DNA of 64,000 nucleotides. Source: Blepharisma japonicum (Eukaryota; Ciliophora; Heterotrichea; Heterotrichida; Blepharismidae). The notes under the pieces are model-generated. The model worked only from the letters and a program-made list of their open reading frames with translations. It was not told where the DNA came from and searched no databases. Location: positions 310,001-374,000 of the forward strand of contig CATKHK010000040.1 in NCBI GenBank assembly GCA_949751835.1. Direction: 5' to 3'. Made by a program: the position numbers and the translations under genes. Below are positions 46,067-57,883 of this stretch, in pieces. Each line of letters starts with the position of its first letter. The stretch's first letter is position 1.

Positions 46067-47737
46067 ATGGAAACTATAGCAAGCTACATTCCTTCTGTTG
46101 TTCGAAAAATCACAGAAACCATAAGCAATTCAAAAGATCTCGACGCTATAACTTACATTGAATTTCAAGAAATTCACTTCAAATCTTCTTCAAAACTTGT
46201 AGCTCTCATTGGGTATGAAAGAGGCTTCCAAGCCTGAGATTTATCCAAGCCATCAGAACCCAATTTATTCCTATCAAAGCGCAATTTAGGTGTTTCCCAG
46301 ATTACTTATATCCCTAAAAATCCTGAAGGCTTGCTTGCTGTCACATCTCTATACCATTCTATAGAATTCCCCAGATCCACGATCCAGCTTTTTTCAATTT
46401 TCCAAAAAGAATTTATTTTTCTTATAAACGCGTCCTCAGAAATCACAAAAATTTCATGTAACTCATTAGTAATTTGTGCAGCTCTGGCTACTTGTGAAAT
46501 TGAGGTTTTTGATAGTAAAACATTTGAGAAATTGTACATGATTTCGCCAATTGTAAATAGTGAAGAAAATTCAATAGTAATGTCATTATCAAATTTATAT
46601 ATAGCTTATTCATTGAAATCCAAAAATGCTCCTATTGAAGAAGGAGAAATTAATTTGACTGAAAAAATCTCAAAAACTGTGATGTCGATTGCTGAAAATG
46701 GGTTCACCAAAATTAAGGCGTATATGGAAAATGCTGGGGTGTTAGCAGATCCAAGGTCACAGCATGGGAAAATATGAATAAAGTACTTGCCTGATAACTC
46801 TGATATATGTGAAATCCAAGCTTTTTCGACTTCAGTATCGATGCTTAAGTTTAGTGAGTCTTCACATTTATTAGTTGTGTCGCCCGTTTCTGGGCAGACT
46901 TTTCATATCTACAGAATTAACCCTACAAAAAAAAATCAAATTTTAGGCTCTGAGCCGAGATATTGCTTGATTTACAAGCTTTATAGAGGAATGACAACAG
47001 CAGACATAAATGATATTTGCATTAGTAAAAACGAAAAATGAATAGTAATTTCTTCATCAAAAGGAACCTCACACATATTTAACGTCAACCCTGAGGACAC
47101 TTCTATGAATTTCAACCACCCAGCACAAATGAGAATTTATCATGGCTCTGTATTAGAAAAGCCAATTTTTCCTAGGTGCCATATACATCTAGTCGAAAAA
47201 ATGAGGCCTAGAATCAGGGTTTCTTTGCAAGAATCCGCAGTGGAACCTTGTCCACCAGAGCTCTTTACTATTTGCCAAACAGGACAGTTTACCAGGCATG
47301 TTATGGATAACGACCAACATTTAGCCCATTCTGTATGCCTTAATCGGCCTATTTCTTTTAAAGAAATAGAGATAGAAGTTAATGATGAGCGCCAAAATAA
47401 CCATGAAGCGCCAATTAGCATTGAGAATAATACATCAAAAGAACCCAATGGATGGGTTCCATTAAAGCGATCCCCTCAGTTTACATTTTTGAAAGCAAAG
47501 GGGGCATATGAAGACTCATTGAAAAGGGACGCGGAATATGAAGAATGTGAAGAGGAAAAATCGATGCCAGCGTTTACAGTCCATTATTCTAATTATGTGG
47601 CAAGCCCGAATCGACTTGAGCAAGCTATGAATTCGTGCATTTATAATTCAAAATCGAAAACTCCTCAAGTGAGCGGCAAGATTATAACTAACCATTTAAA
47701 GTTGGGAATTAACACCAATGAGAAATTCTATGCCTAA
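46067..47737 (+). CDS. BCAS3: BCAS3 homologue, WD40-type propeller protein (556 aa)
   Basis: ATG at 46067 (METIASYIPSVVRKI), TAA at 47735; three TGA are read as Trp, each at a conserved Trp (GFQAWDLS, GKIWIKYL, NEKWIVISS). Diagnostic blocks of the BCAS3/plant ATG18f-h-like family are present: LVALIGYERGFQAWDL, SPVSGQTFHIYRI, KLYRGMTTADINDICIS and SSSKGTSHIFNVNP. The propeller occupies about residues 40-350; the BCAS3-type C-terminal region with KMRPRIRVS follows. In animals BCAS3 pairs with PHAF1 (C16orf70) on phagophore membranes and also affects cell polarity. The protein is shorter than animal BCAS3 (about 900 aa). Confidence 0.87.
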
Positions 47738-48239
47738 GCATTTTTATTAGAATTTAGAATTAATTTAATAAAAAATTGATTAGAAGTATTTAACATTCCT
47801 TAGAGATATCATTTATATCTATAATGAAAATACATAAAGACTCTTTAATAATATAAAATAAAAATTTGAGCTAAATGGATATTAATTAAAATCCCTAGGG
47901 TTTTGATCAAAAAAACAGAACAAGGCAATTATTCTTCAGAGCTTAATTTCATATCGATAAAATATAAGGGTATTTTATAAGCACTTTAAATCAGATAATA
48001 GGGAATAGATAACATTTATTAATTATCAATTAATTCCATGATAATATATAAGCAGCTGGCAGAAGCTTAAATAATTTTTATTAATTTATGCAATCTTTCA
48101 AGAATCAAAGACAGCTTGCATTCCATTATTTATTCTTGCATAAATAATTATTAAATTTATTATTTGTGATAAAATATTAATTATTCAATTTTCTCAACAA
48201 CTTTTTCATTTGAATATTTTTATCGAATTTAATTCAGAC
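47738..48239. other. Intergenic stretch upstream of the CD36-like gene
   Basis: About 500 bases, AT-rich, with no reading frame or repeat that I can support. It should contain the promoter of the following gene. Confidence 0.4.
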
Positions 48240-51200
48240 ATGAGTAAACACATGTCGATGACGTCGAAAATATGGCCTATATTTAATATGTCCAAAAAGC
48301 CATGGGTTATTAGTGGAATTCTAGGTGGACTCGGCTTAATTTTGATTTTAACAGCTGCTATAGCTCCTATAATTATCAACGATGACTTAAAATCCCAAAT
48401 GAAAGCTCGCATTATCATGGATGACCGAAGCGACCACAAGCTATGAGGGTCTTTGCCTGGAAAATCTGAAGTCGTTCTCCTTCATGAATATCATTTTTTT
48501 GATATTAATAATCCAGAAGATGTCTTAAAAGGCGCAATCCCTAGCTTAACAGAGCAAAATGGCTATTATTACCAGGAATTCGACGACTTTTTATATTATG
48601 ACTATTCAAGTCACCATGGGACTTCTAAAGCCTGGCTTAATTTTTTCAATTATCAAAGAAAAGCAAAAACGAATCACACGGTATGGAGAAATGATACACA
48701 TGAAAATGACAAGATAAATACAGTAAATCTTGGACCTTTTGGGGCCTGGGATACAATGAAGCATTCCCCACCTGAAAAACTAGCTTTGATTTCCTTATAC
48801 CAAATAATTTATACGTTAAATAATGATTTAGCAATAGCAGCTTATAGCCAAGGGATTGAAAAATTACTAGGAAATTATACCTCAGCACAAAGCCTTATTT
48901 ATGATCCAGCAGGGATTAATAATGAAATTGGAGCAGAAATTTGGCAGGATAAGTACTTCGGAATGGGAAACTGGGTAACTTTGCAAACATGGATAAAGGC
49001 GCTTGAAGAAAATCTGCAAAACAACGTTTTTGTGTTCCCTAGGACTATTTCTGGCTCACTTTATCTGCTTCAAAAAAATTTTGGACTTAATGAAACTCAA
49101 TTTGAGCAAATTTTTACAGGAGAATTCAAAAATTATCATGACACTGTAATTTTTGCATTTTTTAATGAGTATGGGTGTCAAGAAACTGAAGGGAGCCAAA
49201 TTTGCGATCCTGCTTATTTGGGAGCTTTACAATGGTCAGCTTCAAAAATTACCTTAGGACCGCCTGGGGATTTTCCTTCACAAGGATCGACTATTAAATG
49301 CTTTAATAACACTATATACGGATACCCAGAAATGAGCTACTTTTTATCAAGCACTAGCACTGGGGGAAAATACCCAGGAGTTTCATTTACGACTGATGAC
49401 TATTTTGAACTCTTTTATTATGACAGATTTTCAGGGTTTCCGAAGTGGAGCAATTATACACTTCTCGATGTAGGGCATATGAATCACTTTTTTGCTTTGG
49501 GAAGACAAGGGTTATTTAGCCAAATCCAAGCTGATTTTAATTTATTTTCAGAAAATCATGCTAAAGTTCTATGGGATTATATAAATGAGCTTGTTTCTTC
49601 AACTGCACTGCAAGGGTTTACTGACCAAGAAATTTATAATTATGATAACAGAGGAATTGCGAGTGAATATTCTATTGGAAAATTGGGGAGCCAGGCACTT
49701 TTTGAGGTGACTGCCACACTGTCAGATATTTTATTGACTGAAATTACAGCTACTTATGATTATTTGAGGCTACAATATGAGCTAGAAGTCACATGTGAAG
49801 GAATTTTATCAGACACTTTGCCAAGCCAGACTGAAATCTGTTCGATTCCACAAATTCAATGGAGCAATGATACGACAACAATGAGTTATTGGCTCTTGCC
49901 TTATTGGCATGGAGAGAATTCTGAATCTTGGGTTTGGTTTCAAAATATAACTGGGCTGTCAGATGAAGAAATGGAAATCTTATATGGAAATGAAAGCACT
50001 TTAGTTTCAAACTTCACTGAGTTTGATTCTGAGCTTAAATCTCATTATTCATGTATCAACCCAGGATCAGCCTGCTTCCCATGGGATTTAAGCTCTAAAC
50101 AGTGGGGAAATGGCTATGTGACTAAAAATTTGCCAGAAATTTTCAGCATTTTTAATATTAAAAATTCATCCTCAATTTATGGTCTTATTCCCAAATACCA
50201 GCCTTCTTTCGCTTATCCTCCTGAATACTTCGCTTATGTTATGAACAACAATCTGACCACTGATGAGCTTTCCAATGAAGAAATAGACTTTTTGCTTACC
50301 TTTGACTATCTTTTCAGTTCTTCTCAAGTACAAAAGCTCTTTATTTTTGATTTCCAAGAAAATTATACCTCTGCATCAGAGTTTTTCAACCTGACAGACC
50401 CTGAAGCTATGGCTAATTACATTAGATTCACCATTGATAAGTTTATGTTTGGAGGGATCTTTAGATCTAAAACAGTCCAAGAGCTACTATGAACTGATTA
50501 CGACCCGTTTTTAAACAAAATTAAAAACTTAAACCCATTATTAGGTGGAGACCCCTCAATTGATCCTTCAATTGTAACCTTTGGGAAAAATCAAACGAGA
50601 GATATGTATGAGTACATCCCATTGCAATTTAAAAATGCTATAAATACAGGAAAAACAGATATTGATCAGCATCGATGGTATAGACTCTATGGAGGAGTTT
50701 CTTATGCAAATATAGTTAAAAAACAATATTTGGGAGAAAGCCCATGGGATTCTATCATAAATTATGCCAATTATAATCCATGGGCTGAAGAAGTCGACTT
50801 AGTAGGTGGAGACTCCTGGGGGTTCCAGCCAGATTTAGACAAAAATTCAAAAGCAAAATATTACAACCAAGAACTTGCGATTAATTTCGAAGCTGAGTAC
50901 TCGAAAAAAGTTGAATGGAGAGGATATGACTGTTTAAGATTCAAGTTAAACTCAAAAGCCCTTCAAAACATTACTCAAAATTCAAGCCATGCGAAGTTTT
51001 ATCAATTTGGGCCTTCAGGGCTAATTAACCAAACAAGTGTTTTAAGCAGCCCAATTTTTGCAGCCAAGCCTTATTTCCTTGACGCTGATTCAATGTTGGA
51101 TCAGCTCGTAACATATATGAAGCCTGAGCTAAACCAGCCTTCAGGGTACAATACAATTATTGACCTGGAGCCATATTCAGGAACTCCATTTTATTTATCT

Positions 51201-51542
51201 GAAAAACTTATGCATACAGCTGAGCTCAAACCAGACGCTTTGTATCCAAATTTAGGGAAACTAAATATGGAAAACACTGGGTATAGGACTTATATGCCAC
51301 TTATATGGGTTTCCAAGACTTTAGAAATTTCACAGCACTCTGCTGATAAATATTTTGGAATTATTAACCGCACGTCAACAGCGAATGGGCTAATTAGGCT
51401 ATTTGGGTTTTTGTTTGGAGCAATGCTGATTGCTGCTATGGGGATGTATTTACTGAAGCTTTATATAACCACGAAGAGACAAAAGAAAGCTGAAAATGAG
51501 AGTCCAATTAATGACAGTCAGGAAATTCTTTTAGAAGTATAA
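48240..51542 (+). CDS. Very large CD36/LIMP-2 (scavenger receptor B) family membrane protein (1100 aa)
   Basis: First ATG at 48240 (MSKHMSMTSKIW), TAA at 51540; TGA at 48444 and 50490 are read as Trp. It has the family topology: a short cytosolic N-tail, membrane helix 22-46 (VISGILGGLGLILILTAAIA), a long lumenal/extracellular part with many N-x-S/T sites, a second helix about 1052-1078, and a cytosolic tail ending KAENESPINDSQEILLEV with a possible acidic/di-leucine sorting signal. Right after helix 1 comes EVVLLHEYHFFDINNPEDVLKG, the hallmark CD36 strand with 'Np.evl.G'. CD36 proteins are about 470-500 aa; this ectodomain is roughly twice as long. A lipid or particle-uptake receptor at phagosomes or lysosomes is the likely role in a phagotroph. 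Confidence 0.82.
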
Positions 51543-51686
51543 TAAAAATAAATACTGCAGTAAAACATAGTAAATTAGCTTGATAATATTAGAGCACGTT
51601 TTATTAAAAACGTTATGAGATATACATCTCCATTTTTGAATTATCAATTCAATCTAATTTAAATATTGTAGCGATCTTAATTTATA

Positions 51687-52961
51687 TTAATAGGCCTTTC
51701 TTGGACTATCACTTAAAAAATACTTCACAGAGAGTTTTGCTCCACAATTTACATTTTCAGGTAGACGCCCATACTCGTACATGTTGATGACGTATTGGAT
51801 AAAATCTGTGAGTCCTTCTACCCTAACAACAATAGGAATTTGGTCCTCAATTGTGATATGTAGATCTGTAATATTATCTTTAAAGTTTCACGAAGCAATT
51901 GAAGATGGAATTACCAGCATACAGTCTCTGATTTGATTGACATATTGATAGGTTGTTATAGGCTTTAGAAGGATTCTGCTATTAAGATCAAAAGGCTCAC
52001 TCTGGTATACCATTTTGAAAGATAGCTGCTCCTTTATCACTTCTATAACTACAAAAACTGGCCTGTAGAAGTGGCAGTTCTTAAGAAAGATGTGGGTATA
52101 TGATAGAGAAACATAGTAGTTAGTATCTTCGAATCTCACAAAAGGACTTCCTCCGCGTAAGGCCTGTGGCTTATCATCATAATTCCCATGTACTTTCTTG
52201 CAAGGCTCTTTTTCTTCTGTGCAGTCAACAATTTGCAAGCTCTTGAAGTTATAAACAAAGTATAAATGCTCATTATCTATAATCAATGGAGTTCAGTTCT
52301 TCTCACTAATCTGTTTTCTACCATTATGCTCTTCTAAATAAAGTTTTCTAAAACTTGCAGTCGAAAACTGATAAAGGTGCATCATTCTGTTTTTATCACT
52401 TCCTAATAAATTGAAAACAACAAATATTTCATTATCAAGTGCCACAAATAGTCGCGGGTCTTCTGGACCAGTTCATTCTTGCTTCTCCTTTATTGAAATA
52501 GGAATAATCCCAGGAACTTTTGTTTTCCCTACATAATCTTCTTTTGTTACCTCATTTCAGTCTGAATCATAAAAGGTAGCATACAAGAAGCTGTATCTTC
52601 CAAATAAGAAGATCCTTGCTGTTGCAAGATAGAGCTGCTTTTCAGGAATTCATACAGCAGAAGGGAACAAAATTAAGCTACCTTGATTATCATTATTTGT
52701 AATTTTCTTGTACCTTTCCAACAAGCTTTCATGCAGATAAGGCTCAAGTAAATCAATAACTTGGTTCAAATCGAGAAGTTTCTTAATGTAAACATCAATA
52801 GTCATAGAATATCTTGTGTAATTAGTAGGCACCTTCAATAATTGAATATTGTCATTGATATAAAGACCAGGGCATCCTTCAATAGTTTTAACAGTTTCCT
52901 CTTCGATTGAGAACCCGAGGCAAGATGCTCACTTTATAAATAAAAGAAATGCCACAAGCAT
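51687..52961 (-). CDS. T1: secreted GPEDPR-family putative beta-propeller protein (424 aa)
   Basis: ATG at 52961, TAA at 51687; many TGA are Trp, including in the signal peptide (MLVAFLLFIKWASCLGF). Motifs in order: ETVKTIEGCPGL near the N-terminus, LFPSAVWIPEKQLYLATAR (about 100), WTGPEDPRLF (about 165), SEKNWTPLII, FKSLQIVDCTEE, ALRGGSPF (about 269), YRPVF, SEPFDL, and a C-terminal YVINMYEYGRLPENVNC. The GPEDPR, NW.P, RGG and YRP..SEP spacing recalls the five-bladed propeller fold of GH130/GT91/GT108 mannoside enzymes; that link is an inference. No membrane anchor is seen. It is almost the same length as T3, its closest relative. Confidence 0.82.
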
Positions 52962-53233
52962 AATACGTTTTTTGAAAATGATAATAAAGAATAAATAGGG
53001 ATCTTACTTCGAGTTTGATGACTTCTGTGAGTTTCAGATCTCAAAAAGCAGATATTCATATAAATAATGCAAGGCCACATTTTGACTCCCACCTTCAGTG
53101 TATTTCTTAGGTGAAATATAAGAATTTAATATTGCTAATAGCATATTAAACTTTCTCTAATTATAATGCAAATTAGGATGAAAATATTATATTAATATAA
53201 CTGCATAAATATATTAAAATTAAAGAAAATAAA

Positions 53234-54508
53234 TTAATAATCAGCGTCAACAAATAACCCATCAGGCAAATTGTTATAATAATTTTCTGCGAACTTTTCA
53301 GCGCAGTTGCTTTCATCAGGCAGTCTCCCATAGTCATAAACATTAATAACGTACTGCACAAAATCTGTCAGTCCAGCTATTTTAGCTGCAACTGCCAAAT
53401 CGTCATCAATACTCAAAGTTATATCAACAACCCCGCTGTCAAAGTCTCATTTTGCTATACTTGTGATCATCAAAATCCTTCGTAAATCATTATTCGATAG
53501 TTTTGTTTTACCCCATTTAGGATCTGAAAGTGCTGTAGATGCAAAATTAAGTGGCTCGCTGGTATAGATCAGCTTGAATTCTCGTCCCTCATTTATAACT
53601 TCTATAATAGACAATGCTGGACGATGGTGAGGCTTTTTGAATTCAACGTTTGTCCAGGCGAATGATACGAAATAATTTGTATCCAAGAATCTAATATAAG
53701 GGCTTGAGCCATGAGTGCGGCTTAATTCTTTTTCTGAGCCAAATATCCTTTTACATGGGAGTCGTTCTTCAGTGCAATCAATTACTTGTGTGCCCTCATA
53801 TTTATATAAAAAATATAGATGCTTGTTGTCAATTATAAGCGGACTTCAGTTCTTTTCAACACGCCAAACCTTCCCAGCGTGCTCTTCAAGCTCAAGCTTT
53901 CTGTGAGTTGCAGTTGAAAACCGATACAGGTTTATTTGTCTGTTGAAATTTGGCGCTCCTTCCATTAAAGTCGCGATAAAGAAAATTTCATTTGACAGAG
54001 CTCGAAAGATGCGTGGATCTTCTGGGCCTCATCATAGAGCTTGCTTCATTTCTCCTAAGGTAAGGATGCTAGGCACTTTGGTATTTCCTATGAAATCAAT
54101 TTTTCGAACTTCGTTTCAACTATTGTCAAAGAAAGTAACATATATATAGCTATATGAATCAAAGAGAGATACTCTAGCAGCAGCTAGATACAGCTGTTTC
54201 TCTGGGAGTCAAAGAGCTGAAGGGAAGAATAAATGAGTTTTTTCTTTGTCTTCTGAACTCATTCTTTGAAATCTAGCCTTTTCTTCTTCGCAAATATGTG
54301 GTGGCAGCAATGTATAAATATAATCGATATCAAAGAGCAACTTAATAAAAGCTTCACCATGCTCGAATGGCTTCTTTACTAGAGAAATGTGATTATCGAT
54401 GTCAAGGGCTGGACAGTCTTTAAAAGTTTTTAAAACTTCATCTTCTACTGAAAAGCCTACACTAGAAGGATATAGCATCATAAAGCAGATGATCACAAGA
54501 GTAATCAT
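53234..54508 (-). CDS. T2: secreted GPEDPR-family putative beta-propeller protein (424 aa)
   Basis: ATG at 54508 (MITLVIICFMMLYPSSVGFS, a signal peptide), TAA at 53234 (...FVDADY). Motifs: LKTFKDCPALDIDNHISL, FFPSALWLPEKQLYLAAAR, WWGPEDPRIFRAL, VEKNWSPLII, GTQVIDCTEE, and THGSSPYIRF, where the sister branch has RGGSPF, so the RGG motif is replaced by HGS. HHRPALSIIEV and SEPLNF follow, and the end is YVINVYDYGRLPDESNC. T2 and T4 form a subfamily. It lies 272 bp upstream of T1 on the same strand and T1-T2 repeats as T3-T4. Confidence 0.82.
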
Positions 54509-54818
54509 TAAATTTTATATCAAGGCATTTATTATCTAGACATAAGATTCAAAGTTAGTCATTTTATAAAAATAAAAAAATTTGAGACTATTCAATACTC
54601 TTCTCTTTAAAGAAATGATGGGGAAGAAAAGAGAATTACTTTTTGCTGACAATACTTAGCATAGGCTTGTGAAAATTTGTTTTGTGCAAGATGCTAACTA
54701 GGACCCGAAGCAGAAATTTTAATCTTTGGACTTTTGCAATATGCTTTATATATAATTTTACCGCTTAAGTTTCCATAAAGAAATTACTGCAATTGAATTG
54801 AAATAAAATAATATATAA
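54509..54818. other. Spacer between T3 and T2
   Basis: 310 bases between the T2 start and the T3 stop, AT-rich with a short less AT-rich patch near 54650-54720. No reading frame is supported; T2 regulatory sequence is expected here. Confidence 0.4.
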
Positions 54819-56093
54819 TTAATAAGCTTTCTTTGGACTTCGGCTTAAAAAATACTTTTCAGTAAATTTTGCAGCACAGTTCTCGTTTTCAGGTAATCGT
54901 CCATACTCATACATATTGATAATATATTCAACAAACTTGGTCAAGCCTTTAACCCTAGCCACAACTGGGATGTGATCCTCAATTGTAATGTGCAGATCTG
55001 CAGTATCATCTTCAAAGTTCCACGAAGCAATTGAAGATGGAATTGCCATCATGCAGTCTCTAATTTGGTTAGGATGATTATAGTTTGTAAAAGGCTCCAA
55101 AAAAATCCTATTATCTAGGTCAAAAGGCTCGCTCTGATATATCATTTTAAAAGATAACTGCTCTTTTACTGCTTCAATAATGATTAAAACTGGTCTGTAA
55201 AAGTGGCAATTTTTGAGAAAAATGTGAGTATATGAAAGAGAAACGTAATAATTAGTGTTTGTAAATCTTATAAAAGGGCTTCCTCCACGCAAGGCATCAG
55301 GCTTTGAATCAAATTTTCCTGAAATTTTCTTACAGGGCTCATCTTCTTCTGTACAATCAATAATTTGTAAATTTTTGAAATTATAAACGAAGTATAAGTG
55401 TTCATTGTCAATAATCAAGGGAGCTCAGTTTTTCTCAACAATGCCTTGCCTCTCAGCATGCTCGTCTAAATAAAGCATTCGAGAAGTTGCTGTAGAAAAT
55501 CGATAAAGGTGTATCATCCTATTGCGGTCTCTTACAAGCCAATTAAATATAACAAATATTTCACTATTAAGTGCCACAAATAGTCGGGGGTCTTCTGGTC
55601 CAGTTCATAAATCCTTTTCTTTTACTGAAATTGGTATAATTCCAGGGACTTTCGTTTTTCCCACATAATCTTCTTTGGTAACCTCATTTCATTCTGAATC
55701 ATAAAAGGTGACATATAAGAAACTAAGTCATCGAAATAAGAAGACTCTTGATGTAGCAAGATAGAGTTTCTTATCAGGGATTCAGACAGCTGAAGGGAAT
55801 AAAATTGTACTGTCTTGCTTATCACTGCTTGTAATTTTTTTATACCTTTCTAGTAAACTTTCATTTAGGTGAGGCTCCAGTAAGCCAAAAATGTGATCTC
55901 AGTCGAAAAGCTTCTTAATGTAAACATTGAGGGTTTTATAATTATTGGTATAAGCGGGCAATTGATTCAATAATTTGACATTGTCATTTATATCAAGACC
56001 AGGGCATCCTTCGATTGTTGTAACAGTTTCATCCTCTATTGAGAACCCAAGACAAAGTGCTCACTTAGTTATTAAAAGAAAAGCCAAGATCAT
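54819..56093 (-). CDS. T3: secreted GPEDPR-family putative beta-propeller protein (424 aa)
   Basis: ATG at 56093 (MILAFLLITKWALCLGFS), TAA at 54819 (...SPKKAY). It is the same length as T1 and shares its ending (S-P-R/K-K-A-Y) and the N-terminal EGCPGLDIND. Motifs: LFPSAVWIPDKKLYLATSR, WTGPEDPRLFVAL, VEKNWAPLII, KNLQIIDCTEE, ALRGGSPF, YRPVLIIIEA, SEPFDL, CMMAIPSSIASW. Several TGA are used as Trp where T1 has TGG or TGA. T1 and T3 are evidently recent duplicates; both look intact. Confidence 0.82.
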
Positions 56094-56533
56094 AAATTAG
56101 CTTTATTTTAATATGCTATACCAATTATAAAAATGACATCCTCTTGTCTTTGATAAAAATTTGAGTTTCAAATTTTATAGTATTTTAGATTTTAAGGATA
56201 AATGAATATAATGATTTGGAAAGTCTTCCCTAAATTGTTTATGATAAAAATAAGTGTTTCTTAGGGCTTTTTAATGAAATTTATATATATATATATTAAT
56301 TACCCTTCATTATCAATTAAACATTTTATTCTAGCCAATTGAGAACCAAAAACTTAAAAAGTAAGCGCTGATAATTGATTAAATTAACCTTTTTTATTTT
56401 ATCCCTGCATAAGAATAATAAAATTCTACTACCTCAATAAAATATTCTCAATTTCATCTAAATTAAAAAATAAATGAAATTAAATGCCATTATGATTATA
56501 TTAAAATTTATTCTAAATTTAAAAAAAGATAAA
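56094..56533. other. Spacer between T4 and T3
   Basis: 440 bases of AT-rich DNA with a short (TA)n run at about 56283-56298. No gene is supported. Confidence 0.45.
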
Positions 56534-57811
56534 CTAAATAGTTTTGTCCACAAATGTTCCCTTAAGCAAACTTTTGTAATACTCTCCAGCCGTTTTCTCT
56601 GCACAATTTTTCTCATCAGGTAGTCTTCCATATTCATATACATTGATCACATATTGCACAAAATCAGTGAGCCCAGAAATTCTAGCTGCCACTGCCATAT
56701 CGTCATCAATGCTAAGAGTTATATCAGCGACTCCACTTTCGAAATCCCATTTCGCTATGCTTGTGATCATCAAGACTCTTCTTAGATCATTATTCGATAG
56801 TTTTGTTTTAAGCGATTTGGGATCTGAAAGTGCTGTAGACGTGAAATGAAGTGGCTCACTCGTATAAATTAGCTTGAATTCTTTTCCGTCATCTAAAATC
56901 TCAATAACAGACAGCGCTGGCCTATAATGAGGCTTTATAAACACAATATTTGTTCAAGCGAAAGAGACAAAATAATTCGTATTTAAAAATCTCACATACG
57001 GGCTAGAGCCACGAGTACGGCTCAACGGTTGATCTAAGCCAGATATCCTTTTGCATGGCTGACTTTCCTCAGTGCAGTCAATTATTTGAGTGCCCTCGTA
57101 TTTGTATAAAAAATACAAATGTTTGTCGTCAAATATTAGTGGACTCCAGTTCTTTTCAACTCGATCTGATTTCCCTCTATGCTCTTCAAGCTCAAGCTTC
57201 CTGTGTGTGGCAGTTGAAAACCGATATAAGTTTATTTGTCTGTTGAAATTTGGCGATCCTTCAAATAGGGTGGAAATAAAAAAAATTTCGCTTGAGAAAG
57301 CGCGAAATATACGTGGATCTTCAGGACCCCACCACATATCCTGCTTCATTTCACCTAGGGTGATGACACTGGGTACTTTGGTTTTTCCTATATAATCAGT
57401 TTCTCGAATTTCATTTCAGTCCTCATCAAAGAAGGTTACATATATAAAGCTAAACCAATTGAAGATAGTAAGCCTAGCAGCTGCCAGATGAAGCTGCTTT
57501 TCTGGGAGCCAAAGAGCTGAGGGAAAGAATAAATGGTTTAATTTTTTGTCTTTAGGGCTCATTCTATTGAACCTAGCTTTTTCTCCTTCACAAATGTGTG
57601 GTCCCAGCAATTTCAAAATATACTCTTTATCAAATAACAATTTAATATAATCGCCATCTGAAGCTACTTCTGGCTTCTTCACAAGCGAAATGTGGCTATT
57701 GATACCCAGTATTGGGCAGTCTAGAAGAGTCTGTAAAACTTCGTCATCCATCGAGAAGCCGAAAATACAAAACTCCAGCATCATAAAGCAAAAAATAAAA
57801 GCAGCAGCCAT
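56534..57811 (-). CDS. T4: secreted GPEDPR-family putative beta-propeller protein (425 aa)
   Basis: ATG at 57811 (MAAAFIFCFMMLEFCIFGFS, a signal peptide), TAA/TAG end at 56534 (...TFVDKTI). It is the sister of T2: LLDCPILGINSHISL, FFPSALWLPEKQLHLAAAR, WWGPEDPRIFRAF, VEKNWSPLIF, GTQIIDCTEE, TRGSSPYVRF, HYRPALSVIEI, SEPLHF, YVINVYEYGRLPDEKNC. T2 reads HGSS and T4 reads RGSS where T1/T3 have RGGS. Its start codon is only 72 bp from that of T5 on the other strand. Confidence 0.83.
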
Positions 57812-57883
57812 TAATTATATACAAAGAGTCTATTGTTGAATAAATATATCAAAGATTTATAATTATTTAAAATAATAATAAAA

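Noticed and set aside
55622-55825. 67-codon minus-strand ORF within T3
   Set aside because: It is out of frame with T3, which is intact across this interval once TGA is read as Trp.
56283-56298. (TA)n run as a functional repeat
   Set aside because: Short and expected by chance in such AT-rich DNA.
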